Of a DNA stretch of 64,000 nt, positions 16,959 to 27,078 are shown in pieces. Numbering within the stretch: position 1 is the stretch's first letter; each line of letters opens with the position of its first letter. The notes under the pieces were generated by a model that saw only the letters and a program-made list of their open reading frames with translations, made no database searches and was not told where the DNA came from. Origin of the DNA: Aureispira sp. CCB-E (GTDB taxonomy: Bacteria > Bacteroidota > Bacteroidia > Chitinophagales > Saprospiraceae); contig NZ_CP133671.1 in the NCBI RefSeq assembly GCF_031326345.1, positions 3,348,001 to 3,412,000 on the forward strand. Direction: 5' to 3'. A program made the position numbers and the translations under genes.

Positions 16959-18053
16959 TTATTGAAATTTTTTGCTAATCGTTTTAGGAATGGCTTCCTT
17001 GTGTACTAAAATACCTACTGTTTTCAGTTGGAAATAGGCTTGAGACATATACAAATAGCCTTTAAACGTATTCGATGTCCCCCAAGAGTTCTTAATTTTG
17101 TAATACTTGGTACCTTTTGTATCATAAGCAATGCCTACCAAATGCATTAAGTGATCGTCTGTTGTCGACTTGCTTTCAAACGTACTTTGACGCAATTCTT
17201 GTGTTACTTTTATTTCAGCATCTGGTTTATCCCATAAGTTTTCTCTATTGGGATCTTGAGGCAAAATAGCTAAGCCTTCTTTGTGGCTAAACGTAGCTTC
17301 GCTAACATCTCCATCCCATGCTACCGAAAACCCATTTTGAATCGCATTATCTACAATTTGTTCCAACTCTTCCATAGGAACATTTTGATAAGAGCCATTC
17401 GAATAATTATCAGGAATTTCTAAAACAAAGGATTGGTAAAAAGGATGGTGAGTATAAGAAGTTAAGCTAATGTAGTCGCTTCCCTTGATGCCTAAGAATT
17501 GAGCAAAGCTTTTTGGGGTATACTCCTTGCCATCGTACTTAAATTGTTCTGGGGCATCTCCCATATAAATATCCAAAATGGCATTCATAGCAGCTTTCCA
17601 TCTAGGGCTCAATGTTTTGCGTTGTTGTAAACCGTCTAGCATTCCTTTAGTTGCGCTAATCATTTCTCCATGGTTGTGCACTTCAACTCCTTCAGATTTG
17701 CCAGAGAAGGCAGCTTCAGGAACTAAGCCAACACGTTCTACCGCATTGATAACATCATGAGACAAAGAACCTTCACTATAATTTGCTTTTCCTTGGCGGA
17801 GTATATAGTTCTGTGCTTTGTCCATATAGGTAGCACGAACACTGAACATTTCAGATAAGTCAATGTCCATTTTTTTAGTTCGTTTAACTTCTGATTCTAA
17901 GAATGAAGAAGTAGCAAAGCTCCAACAAGTTCCTGTTCGTTCTTGGTTTTTTACTTCTGTACATACCACATCGTATTTAGGAGTAATTTTGTACTGTGCA
18001 AATGCTGTATTTCCAGTTATGACCAAAGCCAATGGAAGAATAAAATGTTTCAT
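16959..18053 (-). CDS. Secreted C1-family cysteine peptidase (bleomycin hydrolase/PepC-like)
   Basis: A papain-superfamily peptidase related to the aminopeptidase C/bleomycin hydrolase branch. The signal peptide covers residues 1-19 (ending NTAFA). The catalytic cysteine is Cys43 in RTGTCWSFATSSFLESE, the histidine lies in DDHLMHLVGIAYD near residue 309 and the asparagine in KIKNSWGTSN near residue 331. At 364 residues it is shorter than cytoplasmic PepC (about 440), and the signal peptide points to the periplasm or envelope. It is divergent from the TPR-CHAT gene upstream. Confidence 0.88.
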   Translation of the reverse strand: MKHFILPLALVITGNTAFAQYKITPKYDVVCTEVKNQERTGTCWSFATSSFLESEVKRTKKMDIDLSEMFSVRATYMDKAQNYILRQGKANYSEGSLSHDVINAVERVGLVPEAAFSGKSEGVEVHNHGEMISATKGMLDGLQQRKTLSPRWKAAMNAILDIYMGDAPEQFKYDGKEYTPKSFAQFLGIKGSDYISLTSYTHHPFYQSFVLEIPDNYSNGSYQNVPMEELEQIVDNAIQNGFSVAWDGDVSEATFSHKEGLAILPQDPNRENLWDKPDAEIKVTQELRQSTFESKSTTDDHLMHLVGIAYDTKGTKYYKIKNSWGTSNTFKGYLYMSQAYFQLKTVGILVHKEAIPKTISKKFQ

Positions 18054-18339
18054 AAATAATTTTTATTTGATAATAATGGTGCAATTTTGCATTGTGATAA
18101 TATCTAATACTGAATACTTAATTTCTTTTGTTGCAAAGTACTAAAAAGTGCATTAATTTCAGATTAAATCCTAGATAAAGCGTGTGCTAGAAGGGACTTT
18201 AAATGGCTTGTTTTTGAAGAAAAAATTTTGCAATACACATCTTATTTCAAGATTTCGAGAAAACAATGTACCTATAACTCGTTTAAAATTATGTATCTTG
18301 CTGCCATAAACGAGCAGTTTCTACTAGATAAAAAGATAT

Positions 18340-21300
18340 ATGATTCACAAAATATTTACACTACTTTTTCTTTGTTGTTTGGGATGCTTCAAAATGCAGG
18401 GGCAGCAGGATTTTTGTAAGAATACCGATTCGTTGGGAGCAAGAACTTATTTTATCAAAGCTACGCAAGCATCGCAAAAGGGAAAGTACAAGGAAGCCAT
18501 TGCTTTCTTTCAAAAATCGGGAAAGTTATACGAGCAAGTTGGTTGTCAGGGAAAGGCTTTCTTGATGAATCGCAATATATTAAGAACTTATATTAGGGTA
18601 CGTGATTATCTAGGATTTAATGCTTTTTTTTATAAAACCATAAAAACCGTAGAGTTTCCAGCAACAAAAGAAGAATTTGTTTACAAGGGGCGCTTGTATT
18701 TGTTGAAATCAGAAATGTGTGTGGTGAGTAATGATATTGATTCTGCTGCTTTTTTTGCTCAAAAAGCAAAACAGGTTCATGAGCAAAAAGGAGCTTGGAA
18801 ATACTACATTCGGGACAATACACAATTAGCAAAAATTGCTTTTCGACAACAAGATTACGAAAGTATGGAGCGCTTTTTAGACAATTCTTTTAGTGCCTAC
18901 AAAACTTATATCAAGGTTGAAAATAGGTTGTTGCAAGAAATAATGGGTTTGTATGGCGCTTTGTATTACAAAACAGGGGATTATGAAGAAGCCTTGGATA
19001 AAACCATGAATGCTGTCGAGGTCGTACAGAAGGATATGAAAACTCAGGATGATACCTTGTTTTTAGCGCGATTTTATAACAATATTGGGTTGTTTTACAT
19101 TGAATTGGGAGATATTTATAAAGCTGAGGATTATTGTAATAATTCGTTGTATTTATTTAAAAAATTAGGAAACTATTTTGATGCAGCGACCACAAATTTA
19201 AATTTAGGAGAATTTTTTGCCCGCCAAGGAAAGTTAGAGGAAGCTTTGTCTCTTTATAATTCAGGCATTCAGTCTCTTGCAAAATCCAAAGGAGTTCCAC
19301 CTTACCAGTTGGATCAATCCTATATCAATATGTACAATGGCATTGCTTATGCCGCAACGGAGTTAGGAAGTTACAAAGAAGCGTATGAGGCTATTCAAAA
19401 AAATCTTGATATTCACAAAAGGCAAGCAGATAAAAAAGACGAAACGTTTAGTGTTTGTGGGTTATATTACAGAGCAATAGGGAATTACAATACATCTTTG
19501 GAGTATTACCAAAAAGCCTTGAAAATTCGGCATGAGACCTATGGAACAGAGCATCCGTTAATTGCGAAAGTGTACTTTAATTTAGGGCAAACAGAGCAAA
19601 AAAAGAATCATAGCGCCCAAGCACAGATGTATTATAATCTAGCCAAACAGGCAATAAAAGTACCTGCTAAGCAAGAGTTGATCTCTTTTTTGATGAATAA
19701 AGATAGTGCAGATGCTATTCCAGATAAGGCTGTCTTATTGAAAATACTAGATGCAGAAGCTCGATTGCTACAAGAAAAAGATGCCTTGGAATTAGCCAAT
19801 AATAAAACAGAGGCAGCGGTGTTGTTATTAGAAAAAATGCGCAACAACTTTAAGGAAGAAGGTTCTAAATTATTTATGGTACAAACCATGATTCCTACTT
19901 ACGAATTGTCAATAGGCGTGTCGCTTGACTTGTATCAAAGAACCCAAGATAGAAGGTATTTGGAGGAAGCGTTTCAATTGGTTGAAAAAAGTAAAGCAAT
20001 GCTATTGCTTGATGCCTTAAAAGCAGAGGAAGCTAGAAACTTTGGGAATGTTCCCAAAAAGTTGCTCAACGAGGAACGACGACTCGCTAGAGAACGGGTA
20101 CGTTATGAAAAGTTGTTGTTTGAAGCTAAATCGGCTAGAGACGAGTCAATGATTAGTTGGCATCAAAAAGAATTATTAAAGCTTAAAAGAGCTTCGGAGA
20201 AACTTCAAGATACTTTGGAAAATAATTATCCTAAATATCACGAACTAAAGTACAATACACAAATAGCTAACTTAGAGCAAGTACAAAAAGATTTAGATAG
20301 CCAAACTGCTTTGATTGAGTTTTTTGTCGGTGCCAATCATATCTATATTTTTAGTGTTTATTCGGATACTGTTTGGGTAACGAAAGTTCCAATGGACAAT
20401 CAATTTATGTCCGCAATACGAGGTCTACGCACAGCTCTGACGGATGTTAAAATGTTGACCAAAGATATAGAATCTTCTTATTTGTTGTTAACCAAAAATG
20501 GTCGGTTGATTTATCAAAAATTTTTGGAACCTGCTCTAAAAAAAGAAGGAATAGAACGCTTGGTGATAATACCTGATGGTATGTTAAACTATGTTCCTTT
20601 TGATGTTTTGTTGACAGAAAAGCCAGATTATCAGACTGTAAATTTTAAAACATTGCCTTATTTGATTAAGAAACAAACCATCAATTATCATTATTCTTCG
20701 ACCTTAAAATTGTTTAGCAGGGCTCCTGTAAAAACAAATGGTAAGATGTTGGCAATGGCTTCTTCTTATGATAAAGATAAATTTATTAATGCAAAAGGAT
20801 TTAGTGCAAGAGACTATCGCATTCGAACAAGTGTCGAGGATTTGCCAGGAGCAAAAAGAGAAGTCGAGTACCTGTCTAAGACCTTTGCAGGCAAGTTTTT
20901 GTATGGAACAAATTCCAATGAAGCTATGTTTAAGGAATATAGCAAGAAAGCTCCTTATAGTGTCATTCATTTGGCAATGCATGGAATCGTAGATTCAAAG
21001 CAGCCAGAGTACTCTAGTTTGGTGTTTACCCATTCGGGGAATAAAAAGGAGGATGATTTATTGCATGCTTATGAATTGAATTTATTGGAAATAAATACAG
21101 ATTTGGTAGTGCTTTCTGCTTGTGAAACAGGCTTTGGCAAGTATGAACGTGGAGAAGGTGTTGTGAGTTTAGGGCGGGGGTTTATGTACTCTGGAGTGCC
21201 TTCTTTAGTGATGACGTTGTGGCCTATCAATGATAAAGCAACATCTATTTTGGTCAGTGCTTTTTATAACGAATTAGCAATGGGATACGGAAAAGATGAG

Positions 21301-21501
21301 GCCATGCAAAATGCCAAAATTACTTACCTGAATAAAGCGAAAAACCTAACGGCTCATCCTTTCTTTTGGGCAAGTTTTATTCAATTGGGGGATTACAATC
21401 CCATTGAACTTAAAAAACATTGGGCTTGGTGGCAAATTATATTAATGATTCTACCTGTTGTATTGGTGATTTTTTTACTGATAACATACAGGAAGAGATA
21501 A
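18340..21501 (+). CDS. TPR-CHAT protein: secreted or envelope-anchored caspase-like protein
   Basis: The protein starts with a signal-like hydrophobic stretch (IFTLLFLCCLGCF). TPR repeats cover roughly residues 35-460, with clear units such as GDYEEALDKTMNAVE and GNYNTSLEYYQKALKI. A helical linker (about 470-640) leads to a C-terminal CHAT domain (about 680-1020). The CHAT dyad is His881 in HLAMHG and Cys928 in LSACETGFG, and the GEGVVSLGRGFMYSGVPS block is intact. A terminal helix and basic tail (WWQIILMILPVVLVIFLL then TYRKR) anchor it in a membrane. CHAT domains are caspase-like peptidase domains; substrate unknown. A paralogue lies at 56486. Confidence 0.87.
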   Translation: MIHKIFTLLFLCCLGCFKMQGQQDFCKNTDSLGARTYFIKATQASQKGKYKEAIAFFQKSGKLYEQVGCQGKAFLMNRNILRTYIRVRDYLGFNAFFYKTIKTVEFPATKEEFVYKGRLYLLKSEMCVVSNDIDSAAFFAQKAKQVHEQKGAWKYYIRDNTQLAKIAFRQQDYESMERFLDNSFSAYKTYIKVENRLLQEIMGLYGALYYKTGDYEEALDKTMNAVEVVQKDMKTQDDTLFLARFYNNIGLFYIELGDIYKAEDYCNNSLYLFKKLGNYFDAATTNLNLGEFFARQGKLEEALSLYNSGIQSLAKSKGVPPYQLDQSYINMYNGIAYAATELGSYKEAYEAIQKNLDIHKRQADKKDETFSVCGLYYRAIGNYNTSLEYYQKALKIRHETYGTEHPLIAKVYFNLGQTEQKKNHSAQAQMYYNLAKQAIKVPAKQELISFLMNKDSADAIPDKAVLLKILDAEARLLQEKDALELANNKTEAAVLLLEKMRNNFKEEGSKLFMVQTMIPTYELSIGVSLDLYQRTQDRRYLEEAFQLVEKSKAMLLLDALKAEEARNFGNVPKKLLNEERRLARERVRYEKLLFEAKSARDESMISWHQKELLKLKRASEKLQDTLENNYPKYHELKYNTQIANLEQVQKDLDSQTALIEFFVGANHIYIFSVYSDTVWVTKVPMDNQFMSAIRGLRTALTDVKMLTKDIESSYLLLTKNGRLIYQKFLEPALKKEGIERLVIIPDGMLNYVPFDVLLTEKPDYQTVNFKTLPYLIKKQTINYHYSSTLKLFSRAPVKTNGKMLAMASSYDKDKFINAKGFSARDYRIRTSVEDLPGAKREVEYLSKTFAGKFLYGTNSNEAMFKEYSKKAPYSVIHLAMHGIVDSKQPEYSSLVFTHSGNKKEDDLLHAYELNLLEINTDLVVLSACETGFGKYERGEGVVSLGRGFMYSGVPSLVMTLWPINDKATSILVSAFYNELAMGYGKDEAMQNAKITYLNKAKNLTAHPFFWASFIQLGDYNPIELKKHWAWWQIILMILPVVLVIFLLITYRKR

Positions 21502-21551
21502 CCTATAGGAGACTCGGTAAAGGAAATTTTTTCAAATAGGTTGGCAAAACA

Positions 21552-21585
21552 CAATAGTTCGTTGACACCACGCAGCTAACTATTG
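21552..21585. repeat. Minimal inverted-repeat element that supplies a stop codon
   Basis: CAATAGTTCGTTGA and TAACTATTG bracket only 34 bp with a CACGCAGC core. It is the shortest family copy and has no clear target duplication. The TAG stop of the GNAT gene (complement at 21580-21582) is formed by the element's right end. Confidence 0.6.
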
Positions 21586-22098
21586 TTTTAAGAAAGAATA
21601 GATGTGTTCATCTAATAAAACACCATTTTTGATCACTCCTTTAGGGACAATAGATTCGAGGCGAAAGCCCACTTTTTCAAGAACTCTTTGAGAACCAATA
21701 TTCCCTTCAAAAACACCCGCATAGATTCTTTGTACTTCAAAATGCTCAAAGGCATAAGAAATCATATAACGGACAGCTTCTGTAACAATACCTTGTCCCC
21801 AGTATGCTTCTCCAATCCAATATCCAAGTTCTATATTACAACGATGGATATCTGTTTCAGGACGCAAGCCTATTGCACCAATGCAGTTGTCTTCTACTAA
21901 AATGGCCAAATTTTGAGCTGGTCCTTTTATTTGTTGATTGAATTCAACCCAAGATACGGCATCTTTTAACGTATATGGATTAGGAAAACTATCTCTCAAA
22001 TATTGAGCTATAAGAGGATTGTTGGCATGTTGAACTAGTGTTTCACAATACGTCTTCTGCCATTTGGTTAAACTGCACGATTGAAGTTTGATTTTCAT
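21580..22098 (-). CDS. GNAT-family N-acetyltransferase (RimJ/RimL type)
   Basis: Predicted to transfer an acetyl group from acetyl-CoA to an amine, possibly a protein N-terminus. The acetyl-CoA signature is in IGLRPETDIHRCNIELGYWIGEAYWGQGIVTEAVR, with the Q/RxxGxG-like YWGQGI loop, followed by RIYAGVFEGNIGSQRVLEKVGF. The chosen start (complement at 22096-22098) gives MKIKLQSCSL and 172 residues; a start 12 codons earlier adds a hydrophobic stretch not expected in this family. The stop codon lies inside the repeat at 21552-21585, so the natural C-terminus may have been changed by its insertion. Confidence 0.86.
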   Translation of the reverse strand: MKIKLQSCSLTKWQKTYCETLVQHANNPLIAQYLRDSFPNPYTLKDAVSWVEFNQQIKGPAQNLAILVEDNCIGAIGLRPETDIHRCNIELGYWIGEAYWGQGIVTEAVRYMISYAFEHFEVQRIYAGVFEGNIGSQRVLEKVGFRLESIVPKGVIKNGVLLDEHIYSFLKQ

Positions 22099-22338
22099 AA
22101 CAATAAGTTTAAAAATGATAATCAAAGAACCCATTTTTAGTGGTATATGGTTCCATTATATCATAAAGAACCTACTTTTTTTTTTTTATTGCATTCAAAT
22201 CCGTTATTTTGGGTAGCTTTCAGTATTTTAGAACAAGAAATTAAGAAAAAGACCAAAGTAATAATAATCTATTAGAGTCTACTAAAATAATTGTATTCCC
22301 AAATTACCGATTAATATCCCCATAGACGAACCAAATAA

Positions 22339-25300
22339 ATGACGAAGTACAGTATTATATTCGCCATTGTGCTGTTGTTATGCAATAGTGCTTTAGTAGG
22401 ACAATCATTCTCTGCCAAAATACGGAGACTATCTATAGAAGATGGTCTTTCTAATCGTTTTGTCCGCAATACATTTCAAGATTCTAAAGGATTTATTTGG
22501 TTAGCGACCAATTATGGGTTGAATCGATATGATGGATATTCTTTTCGATTGTTAACCAAAGAAAAAGAAGGTCTAGCCAACAATGTTATTGATCAAATTT
22601 ACGAAGATAAAGACAGTTGTCTTTGGGTTACCTTTTTAGATACAGAGTCCCGACCATTTGAGCAAGTTAGTATTATCAATATTAATACCCTAAAAGTAGA
22701 AAGCCTAACCGATAAATTTGGTGCTTCTTTTCCTATAAAAGAATACGATATCTTTGATATTTATCAAGCCGCTCCCAATGTTCTATTTATCGTCACCAAA
22801 TCAAGACAAGTTTTTGAGTACAAAGGAAATGGTGCATGCAAAAAACTATTTGATTTGCCTCATGCCAATCATACATTGAGCAATATTTTGTTTTGCAAAC
22901 ATGCTATTTGGGTAATTGGGATGGGATATATTTTAGAGTATGATAAAGACGGGAATCTTCAAGAAGAAGATTTGTTGCCATTCAAGGATATTTTAGATGT
23001 TCGTTGTGATGGAGATCAGATTTTGGGATATGCCAAATACCTTCAACAGGATAGTTTATTTTATTTTTCCAAAAAGGTATCTAAGCCTGTCGATTACAAT
23101 CCTGCTTCACTGACGTTTAAAAAGGAGGGAATTTATAGTAGTGTCTATATACGACAAGCACCAAATGGTTTGATTTGGTTTTATGATGAAACAATTTCAA
23201 AAATATACACGGCAAAAGGAGAGTTAGTTTACGATTTTACCAACCTCTTGTTGAGGGAGCGAAACCACAGTATTTTTAGCATTTTTTTTGATAATGATAA
23301 TAACTCTTGGATTGCGACAACGGATGGCGTGTACCTATTTACTGTAGAGCCCAATAAGTTTCACACGTATCTCAACCAAGATGAATTTGTTCCTACAAGC
23401 AAAGGGTATAGCATTCGTGGTATCATAGAGGAGGGAGGTTTTTTGTATGTGAATACCTATTCTGGGCGTCAAAAAATTAATTTGCAGACAGGAGATGTCA
23501 TTCATTTAGAAGATTCTATTAAACCAATAAAAGTAGGTGAGAATCGATGGCCGGAACTAGATGCTATAAAGGACCAAGAAGGAAATTTGTGGTTTTGCGG
23601 TCAAACCAACGATGTACAATGTTTGGACCCTAAAACAGGTGTTATCAAAACTTATCCTACCAAACACGCCATTCCTGTTAAAGAAGACTTTTATGAAGAA
23701 ATGAACCTAAAGCTCTACCAAGATAGTTATGGTAGAATGTGGATGGGAACTAACGGAGGACTTTATTACCTTGATACTACTTATCAAGCATTTATTAAGT
23801 ATAATGCTTATGGGTTTTGCGAACAACTCAATACCAGTATGGTCTATGCGTTGATGGAGGATACAGCAAACAATACCTTGTGGGCAGGAACAACATCAGG
23901 GTTGTATAAATTTGATTACAAATTAGGTCGATTTACCTATCATTATGGACCAGAAGAAAGTAAAGCATACTATATTCCACACGATTACATACTAACGATT
24001 CACAAGGATAGAACTGAGAATATTTTGTGGTTAGGAACACATGAAGGAGGTTTGATTAAGTTTCATCCCGAAGATGGTTATTTAGATCATTTTACCGTTG
24101 CGACAGGGCTTTCAGATAATGTAATTTATGCCATTCTAGAGGATGATAATGGTTTTTTGTGGATGAGTAGTAATTATGGGTTGATGCGCTTTAATAAAAA
24201 AACATATTGGAGTGCTGTTTATCTACCTAGGGACGGAATTACCACAGAGGAGTTTAACAAAATGGCATGGCACCAGTCCTCTTCAGGACGATTTTATTTT
24301 GGAGGAGTGAACGGTATTGTTGCGTTTTATCCCAATCATTTTCAAGAAGAGGGGGAAAGCTATACGCCAATGTATATCTTAAGTTATGAGTGTTTGAGTG
24401 GGCAAGCGAAAGAAATGGAGAATCGAACGGCTGAGTTATTGAGGACAAAGGAAATTGTTCTCTCACCCAATGATCATTTTTTTAAACTGAGTTTTGCCCT
24501 TTTAGATTATGAAAAGCCGAGCCAAAATCGGTATATGTACAAAATTGAAGACTCTGGACAAGGCTGGCAGTATACTTCAGAAAATGAAGTGCGAATCAAT
24601 AGATTGCCTTATGGAAATTATGCCTTAATTATAAAAGGACAGGGCACCAATGGCGAATGGTCAAACAATGAAATTTACATTCCAATTAGAGTCAAAGCGC
24701 CTTTTTATAAGACCATTCCTTTTTTTGTAGGAATAGCCATTCTGTTTATTTTTATTGTATTGGGGGGAGCACGAATCTCTGTCCGAAACAGCCAAAAGAA
24801 TAAGAAATATCTCGAACGTGAAATTGCCACTCGTACTCAGAAGTTGCTAGAACGTGAACAAGATTTACTCAAGGCGAAGGAGGAAGCTGAAAAATCATCA
24901 CATGCTAAGGCGGAGTTTTTGTCGATTATGTCGCATGAGATTAGAACTCCAATGAACGCAGTTGTCAATTTGACAAATTATTTGTTGGAAGATGATCCTG
25001 CTCAAAGACAGGTCGAAAACTTAAATATTTTAAAATTTTCTGCGAACAACCTTTTAGCCATTCTTAACGATGTATTAGATTTTAATAAAATAGAGTCAGG
25101 GAAGGTAGAGTTTGAGGCGATTGAGTTTGATTTGTTGGGGTTGTTGGATTCTATCCATTATGGAATGTCTGCAAATGCTCGCAAGAAAAATATCAACTTC
25201 TTCTTAGATGCAGAGGTGAATTTATCTCAAATGCTGGTAGGCGATCCCAATCGATTAACACAAATTTTGAACAATTTGATAAGCAATGCCATTAAGTTTA

Positions 25301-26034
25301 CAGAAAAAGGGCAAGTTAAGTTGACATTGAGTGTTGTTGAGCAAACCGATCAAAATATCTTGTTAAGGTTTGCAATTGCAGATACAGGAATTGGAATTTC
25401 GGAAGAAGAGAAGAAATATATCTTTAATATGTTTACGCAGGCAGCCTCAGATACTACTCGAAAATATGGAGGGACTGGTTTGGGCTTAGCCATTACAAAG
25501 CGATTATTACAACTGCAAAATTCAGATATAGAATTAGAAAGTACGGTAGGAAAAGGTTCTATTTTTTCATTTGAACTTGGTTTTGGAAAGGGGGCTTCGC
25601 TTGCCAAAGAGCGTGTTCTAGGTGCGCCTAAAGAACGCTTAGGAAAAGAATTAAAAGGAGCAAAAGTTCTGGTTGTGGAAGATAATACAGTTAATGTATT
25701 GGTCGTTCAAAAATTCTTAGAAAAATGGGGCGTTGATTTTTTTCATGCAGAAGATGGTCTAGAAGCAGTTAAAAAGGTTGATAAACAGCAATTTGATTTA
25801 GTTTTAATGGATATTCATATGCCTAATATGGATGGCTATGTCGCTACCGAAATTATTAGAGCTAAAAAAGATGGTCATTACAATCAGATTCCTATTATTG
25901 CACTTACGGCATCGGCATTAATGGACAACAAAGAGCGCATTTATGAAGCAGGTATGAACGATATTGTTGTCAAACCGTTTAAACCTGCAGAGTTGTACAA
26001 AGTGCTTGCAAAATATTTAGTAAAAAAAATATAA
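22339..26034 (+). CDS. Hybrid two-component sensor kinase (reg_prop/Y_Y_Y, HisKA, HATPase, REC)
   Basis: A one-protein phosphorelay typical of Bacteroidota. A signal peptide (about 1-21) precedes two-component propeller repeats (about 25-690), with units such as IEDGLSNRFVRNTFQDSKG and ILEDDNGFLWMSSNYGL. A Y_Y_Y domain follows (about 700-785), then one membrane helix (about 791-812) and a coiled coil. The HisKA box has phospho-acceptor His866 in MSHEIRTPMN. The ATPase shows NLISNAIKF, DTGIGIS and GGTGLGLAI. The C-terminal receiver has Asp1158 in LVLMDIHMPNMDG. Unlike many hybrids of this class there is no AraC-type output domain, so the signal must pass to another protein. Confidence 0.93.
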   Translation: MTKYSIIFAIVLLLCNSALVGQSFSAKIRRLSIEDGLSNRFVRNTFQDSKGFIWLATNYGLNRYDGYSFRLLTKEKEGLANNVIDQIYEDKDSCLWVTFLDTESRPFEQVSIININTLKVESLTDKFGASFPIKEYDIFDIYQAAPNVLFIVTKSRQVFEYKGNGACKKLFDLPHANHTLSNILFCKHAIWVIGMGYILEYDKDGNLQEEDLLPFKDILDVRCDGDQILGYAKYLQQDSLFYFSKKVSKPVDYNPASLTFKKEGIYSSVYIRQAPNGLIWFYDETISKIYTAKGELVYDFTNLLLRERNHSIFSIFFDNDNNSWIATTDGVYLFTVEPNKFHTYLNQDEFVPTSKGYSIRGIIEEGGFLYVNTYSGRQKINLQTGDVIHLEDSIKPIKVGENRWPELDAIKDQEGNLWFCGQTNDVQCLDPKTGVIKTYPTKHAIPVKEDFYEEMNLKLYQDSYGRMWMGTNGGLYYLDTTYQAFIKYNAYGFCEQLNTSMVYALMEDTANNTLWAGTTSGLYKFDYKLGRFTYHYGPEESKAYYIPHDYILTIHKDRTENILWLGTHEGGLIKFHPEDGYLDHFTVATGLSDNVIYAILEDDNGFLWMSSNYGLMRFNKKTYWSAVYLPRDGITTEEFNKMAWHQSSSGRFYFGGVNGIVAFYPNHFQEEGESYTPMYILSYECLSGQAKEMENRTAELLRTKEIVLSPNDHFFKLSFALLDYEKPSQNRYMYKIEDSGQGWQYTSENEVRINRLPYGNYALIIKGQGTNGEWSNNEIYIPIRVKAPFYKTIPFFVGIAILFIFIVLGGARISVRNSQKNKKYLEREIATRTQKLLEREQDLLKAKEEAEKSSHAKAEFLSIMSHEIRTPMNAVVNLTNYLLEDDPAQRQVENLNILKFSANNLLAILNDVLDFNKIESGKVEFEAIEFDLLGLLDSIHYGMSANARKKNINFFLDAEVNLSQMLVGDPNRLTQILNNLISNAIKFTEKGQVKLTLSVVEQTDQNILLRFAIADTGIGISEEEKKYIFNMFTQAASDTTRKYGGTGLGLAITKRLLQLQNSDIELESTVGKGSIFSFELGFGKGASLAKERVLGAPKERLGKELKGAKVLVVEDNTVNVLVVQKFLEKWGVDFFHAEDGLEAVKKVDKQQFDLVLMDIHMPNMDGYVATEIIRAKKDGHYNQIPIIALTASALMDNKERIYEAGMNDIVVKPFKPAELYKVLAKYLVKKI

Positions 26035-26109
26035 CTTCCGTACGTTTGTTTCTTGCTAAGTAGAATTGCTAGAAAGCAAAAAGTTGAATCATCATATAGC
26101 TTTTAAATA

Positions 26110-26805
26110 ATGTATTGGTTAACAGAAGAATTGGCATTTCCACACCCCAAATATGCTTCACCAGAGGGATTGTTAGCAGTAGGAGGTGATTTATCTCCTA
26201 AGCGACTGTTATTGGCATATGAGAATGGAATATTTCCTTGGTACAACGAAGGGGAACCCATTTTGTGGTGGTCACCAAATCCTCGTTTTGTGCTATTCCC
26301 TTCTGAAATCAAAGTGTCGAAAAGTATGCGACAGGTATTTCGAAAAGAAAAATTCCACGTTAGCTTTGATACGGCTTTTGATGAAGTGATAGAGGCTTGT
26401 GGCTCTATTCCTAGAACTGGACAAAATGGAACTTGGCTAACAGAAGAAATGAAAGAAGCCTATATTCATTTGCATCATTTAGGATTTGCACATTCTGTAG
26501 AAACTTGGGAAGGAGATAAGTTGGTAGGTGGTTTGTATGGCTTGGCACTAGGAAATTGTTTTTTTGGGGAATCTATGTTTGCAAAAACATCTAATGCCTC
26601 AAAAACTGCTTTAATTTGTTTGGCAAAAACCATAGAAAAAAAAGGATTTGATTTGATTGATTGCCAATCAGAAACCAAGCATTTGGCTACAATGGGCGCT
26701 AAATTTATAAATAGAGTAACTTTTTTGACTTATTTGGAAAAGAACAGACAAAATTCAACAATTAGTGGGAGTTGGTCAGACTGGGAACCTCAAATTCCTA
26801 TTTAA
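26110..26805 (+). CDS. aat: Leucyl/phenylalanyl-tRNA-protein transferase
   Basis: Adds leucine or phenylalanine from aminoacyl-tRNA to proteins with N-terminal Arg or Lys, marking them for ClpS/ClpAP degradation (N-degron pathway). Family blocks are FPHPKYASPEGLLAVGGDLSP, YENGIFPWYNEGEPILWWSP, NPRFVLFP, GTWLTEEMKEAY and the GLYGLALGNCFFGESMF core. At 231 residues it has normal length, starting at the first ATG. It is separated from the sensor kinase by 75 bp and may be transcribed alone. Confidence 0.95.
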   Translation: MYWLTEELAFPHPKYASPEGLLAVGGDLSPKRLLLAYENGIFPWYNEGEPILWWSPNPRFVLFPSEIKVSKSMRQVFRKEKFHVSFDTAFDEVIEACGSIPRTGQNGTWLTEEMKEAYIHLHHLGFAHSVETWEGDKLVGGLYGLALGNCFFGESMFAKTSNASKTALICLAKTIEKKGFDLIDCQSETKHLATMGAKFINRVTFLTYLEKNRQNSTISGSWSDWEPQIPI

Positions 26806-26991
26806 GTAAACTAGATGTTTTTTTGAGTGATATTGGAGAAACGAAGCTAATAAAGCAAAGAAGGAGAATTAGAGCGACACTGCGAATAAGAATGTAGGCT
26901 TACAAAGGGATTCCTGTTATTTTAGTTAAATAAAAAACATAAGTTTGATACATTCATTGCAATGAGCCGTCATTTTTAGTTTAAAATTTTG

Positions 26992-26999
26992 TACATTTG
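26992..26999 (+). promoter_or_regulatory. Bacteroidota-type -7 promoter box (TACATTTG) for parA
   Basis: TACATTTG fits TAnnTTTG exactly and is preceded by an AT-rich stretch. It would give a leader of roughly 70 bases before the parA start. Confidence 0.5.
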
Positions 27000-27078
27000 C
27001 ACTTAAGTATTATCACCTATAAACGTATTGAGAAGATTCTCAATGTTTGAATGCCAAAAACAATTATCATAAAAAAAG

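Noticed and set aside
18228-18419. 63-codon frame overlapping the start of the first TPR-CHAT gene
   Set aside because: It overlaps the signal-peptide region of a well-supported gene in another frame and has no protein-like features.
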